From Planctomicrobium sp051466335 (GTDB taxonomy: Bacteria; Planctomycetota; Planctomycetia; Planctomycetales; Planctomycetaceae): a DNA stretch of 64,000 nucleotides. The stretch covers positions 2,790,001 to 2,854,000 of the forward strand of contig NZ_CP195793.1 in NCBI RefSeq assembly GCF_051466335.1, in the 5' to 3' direction. Positions 63,708-64,000 of the stretch are shown piece by piece. A program made the position numbers and the translations under genes. The notes beneath the pieces are model-generated. The model was not told the origin of the DNA. It saw only the letters and a program-made list of their open reading frames with translations, and did not search any database. Numbering within the stretch: the stretch's first letter is position 1; each line of letters starts with the position of its first letter.

Positions 63708-64000
63708 TTAAAGGCCGGGACGTGGAGGCATGACGGGAGCTTTGAAGGGGAACAGTCCTTTCGCGTTCAATTTCCGTTTAAACACTTTGTCGCCTGCAGT
63801 GACATAAAGGGTGTCCAGCTCGGGACCGCCAAAGACAACATTGGCAAGGGGGCCGGGCTGCGGTGGTGCAATGATCAGATTCACTCGGCCGGGCTGATCG
63901 AGAACCTGCAGCCCCGCATTGGTGCAGACGTAGAGCAATCCATCCGTGTCGACAGTCATTCCATCTGCGTGACTCCCACTGATGGCGTCCTTCAGGTGGA
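63708..64000 (-). CDS. SMP-30/gluconolactonase-like beta-propeller protein, C-terminal part (cut by window edge)
   Basis: The C-terminal 97 residues or so of a minus-strand gene that runs past the right edge. The visible sequence begins H-L-K-D-A-I-S-G-S-H-A-D-G-M-T-V-D and continues DGLLYVCTNAGLQVLDQPGRV, then NVVFGGPELDTLYVTAGDKVFKR. The SGSHADGMTVDTDG segment is the calcium-site blade of the SMP-30/gluconolactonase family (usually G-x-P-D-G-x-x-x-D), with Ser-His-Ala in place of the usual Pro. By family it hydrolyses sugar lactones or is an exported propeller protein. An ATG at 63959 is internal, not the start. Confidence 0.85.
   Translation of the reverse strand, partial: HLKDAISGSHADGMTVDTDGLLYVCTNAGLQVLDQPGRVNLIIAPPQPGPLANVVFGGPELDTLYVTAGDKVFKRKLNAKGLFPFKAPVMPPRPGL

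Noticed and set aside
1..64000. CRISPR arrays, tRNA or rRNA genes, insertion sequences, toxin-antitoxin pairs
   Set aside because: No regularly spaced repeats, no cloverleaf with conserved arms, no transposase and no typical small two-gene cassettes were seen by eye. A tRNAscan-type search would be needed to exclude a cryptic tRNA.

Overview
The window reads as a chromosomal segment of a planctomycete (phylum Planctomycetota, probably order Planctomycetales). This rests on families typical of that group: a PSCyt1/DUF1549/DUF1553 secreted giant with its DUF1501 partner, a DUF1559 pseudopilin-like protein, a short transthyretin-like lipoprotein, a Cys/Tyr/Val-rich repeat protein resembling the planctomycete YTV wall proteins, and an FHA-class III cyclase fusion. 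I saw no rRNA, convincing tRNA, CRISPR array, insertion sequence or phage gene. Genus is not assignable from this view.

Layout. 0.1-12 kb: mostly housekeeping genes (universal stress protein, M42 aminopeptidase, rlmN, FHA-cyclase, a small CxxC protein, thermonuclease, nitrilase-family hydrolase, sthA with a possible structured leader and a strong terminator, a secreted serine protease, a methyltransferase, argJ on the minus strand). 12.5-17.7 kb: a small conserved-looking protein, xerC, trpB-trpA, a stand-alone receiver, a PAQR/hemolysin III protein. 18-22.3 kb, minus strand: exopolysaccharide genes (tyrosine autokinase of the Wzz/Wzc type and a WbaP-type priming sugar transferase). A 1.2 kb gap without a convincing gene separates these from the most interesting part of the window.

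23.5-37.5 kb (perhaps to 38.8 kb), plus strand: a biosynthetic cluster built on one 2653-residue iterative type I synthase with the order KS - degenerate KS (chain-length-factor-like) - AT - ACP - ACP - KR - DH. Around it lie an extended SDR of thioester-reductase type with an SCP2-like tail, a Rieske-type oxygenase that lacks one cluster cysteine, a FabL-type enoyl reductase (Y-x6-K), an HHxxxDG condensation/PapA-like acyltransferase and a dedicated Sfp-type phosphopantetheinyl transferase. Together these could build a reduced or polyunsaturated long acyl chain, release it, possibly oxidise it and transfer it to an acceptor. The domain logic resembles PUFA (Pfa), heterocyst glycolipid (Hgl) and enediyne synthases, but the fusion order and accessory set differ from the textbook versions of these. 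The product is unknown.

39-64 kb: a Gly-rich LTXXQ/Spy-like exported protein, planctomycete lipoprotein and DUF1559 genes, a choice-of-anchor I protein, an IclR regulator followed by the DUF1549/1553 and DUF1501 pair, an HxlR regulator divergent from an RND efflux pair with a perfect inverted repeat between them, a phospholipase C/AcpA-like enzyme with a coiled-coil insertion, the YTV-like repeat protein, a ComEC-like protein and the 3' end of an SMP-30/gluconolactonase gene cut by the right edge. Several clear intrinsic terminators delimit units. Start codons were moved from the longest open frame wherever a ribosome binding site or the family N-terminus argued for it.
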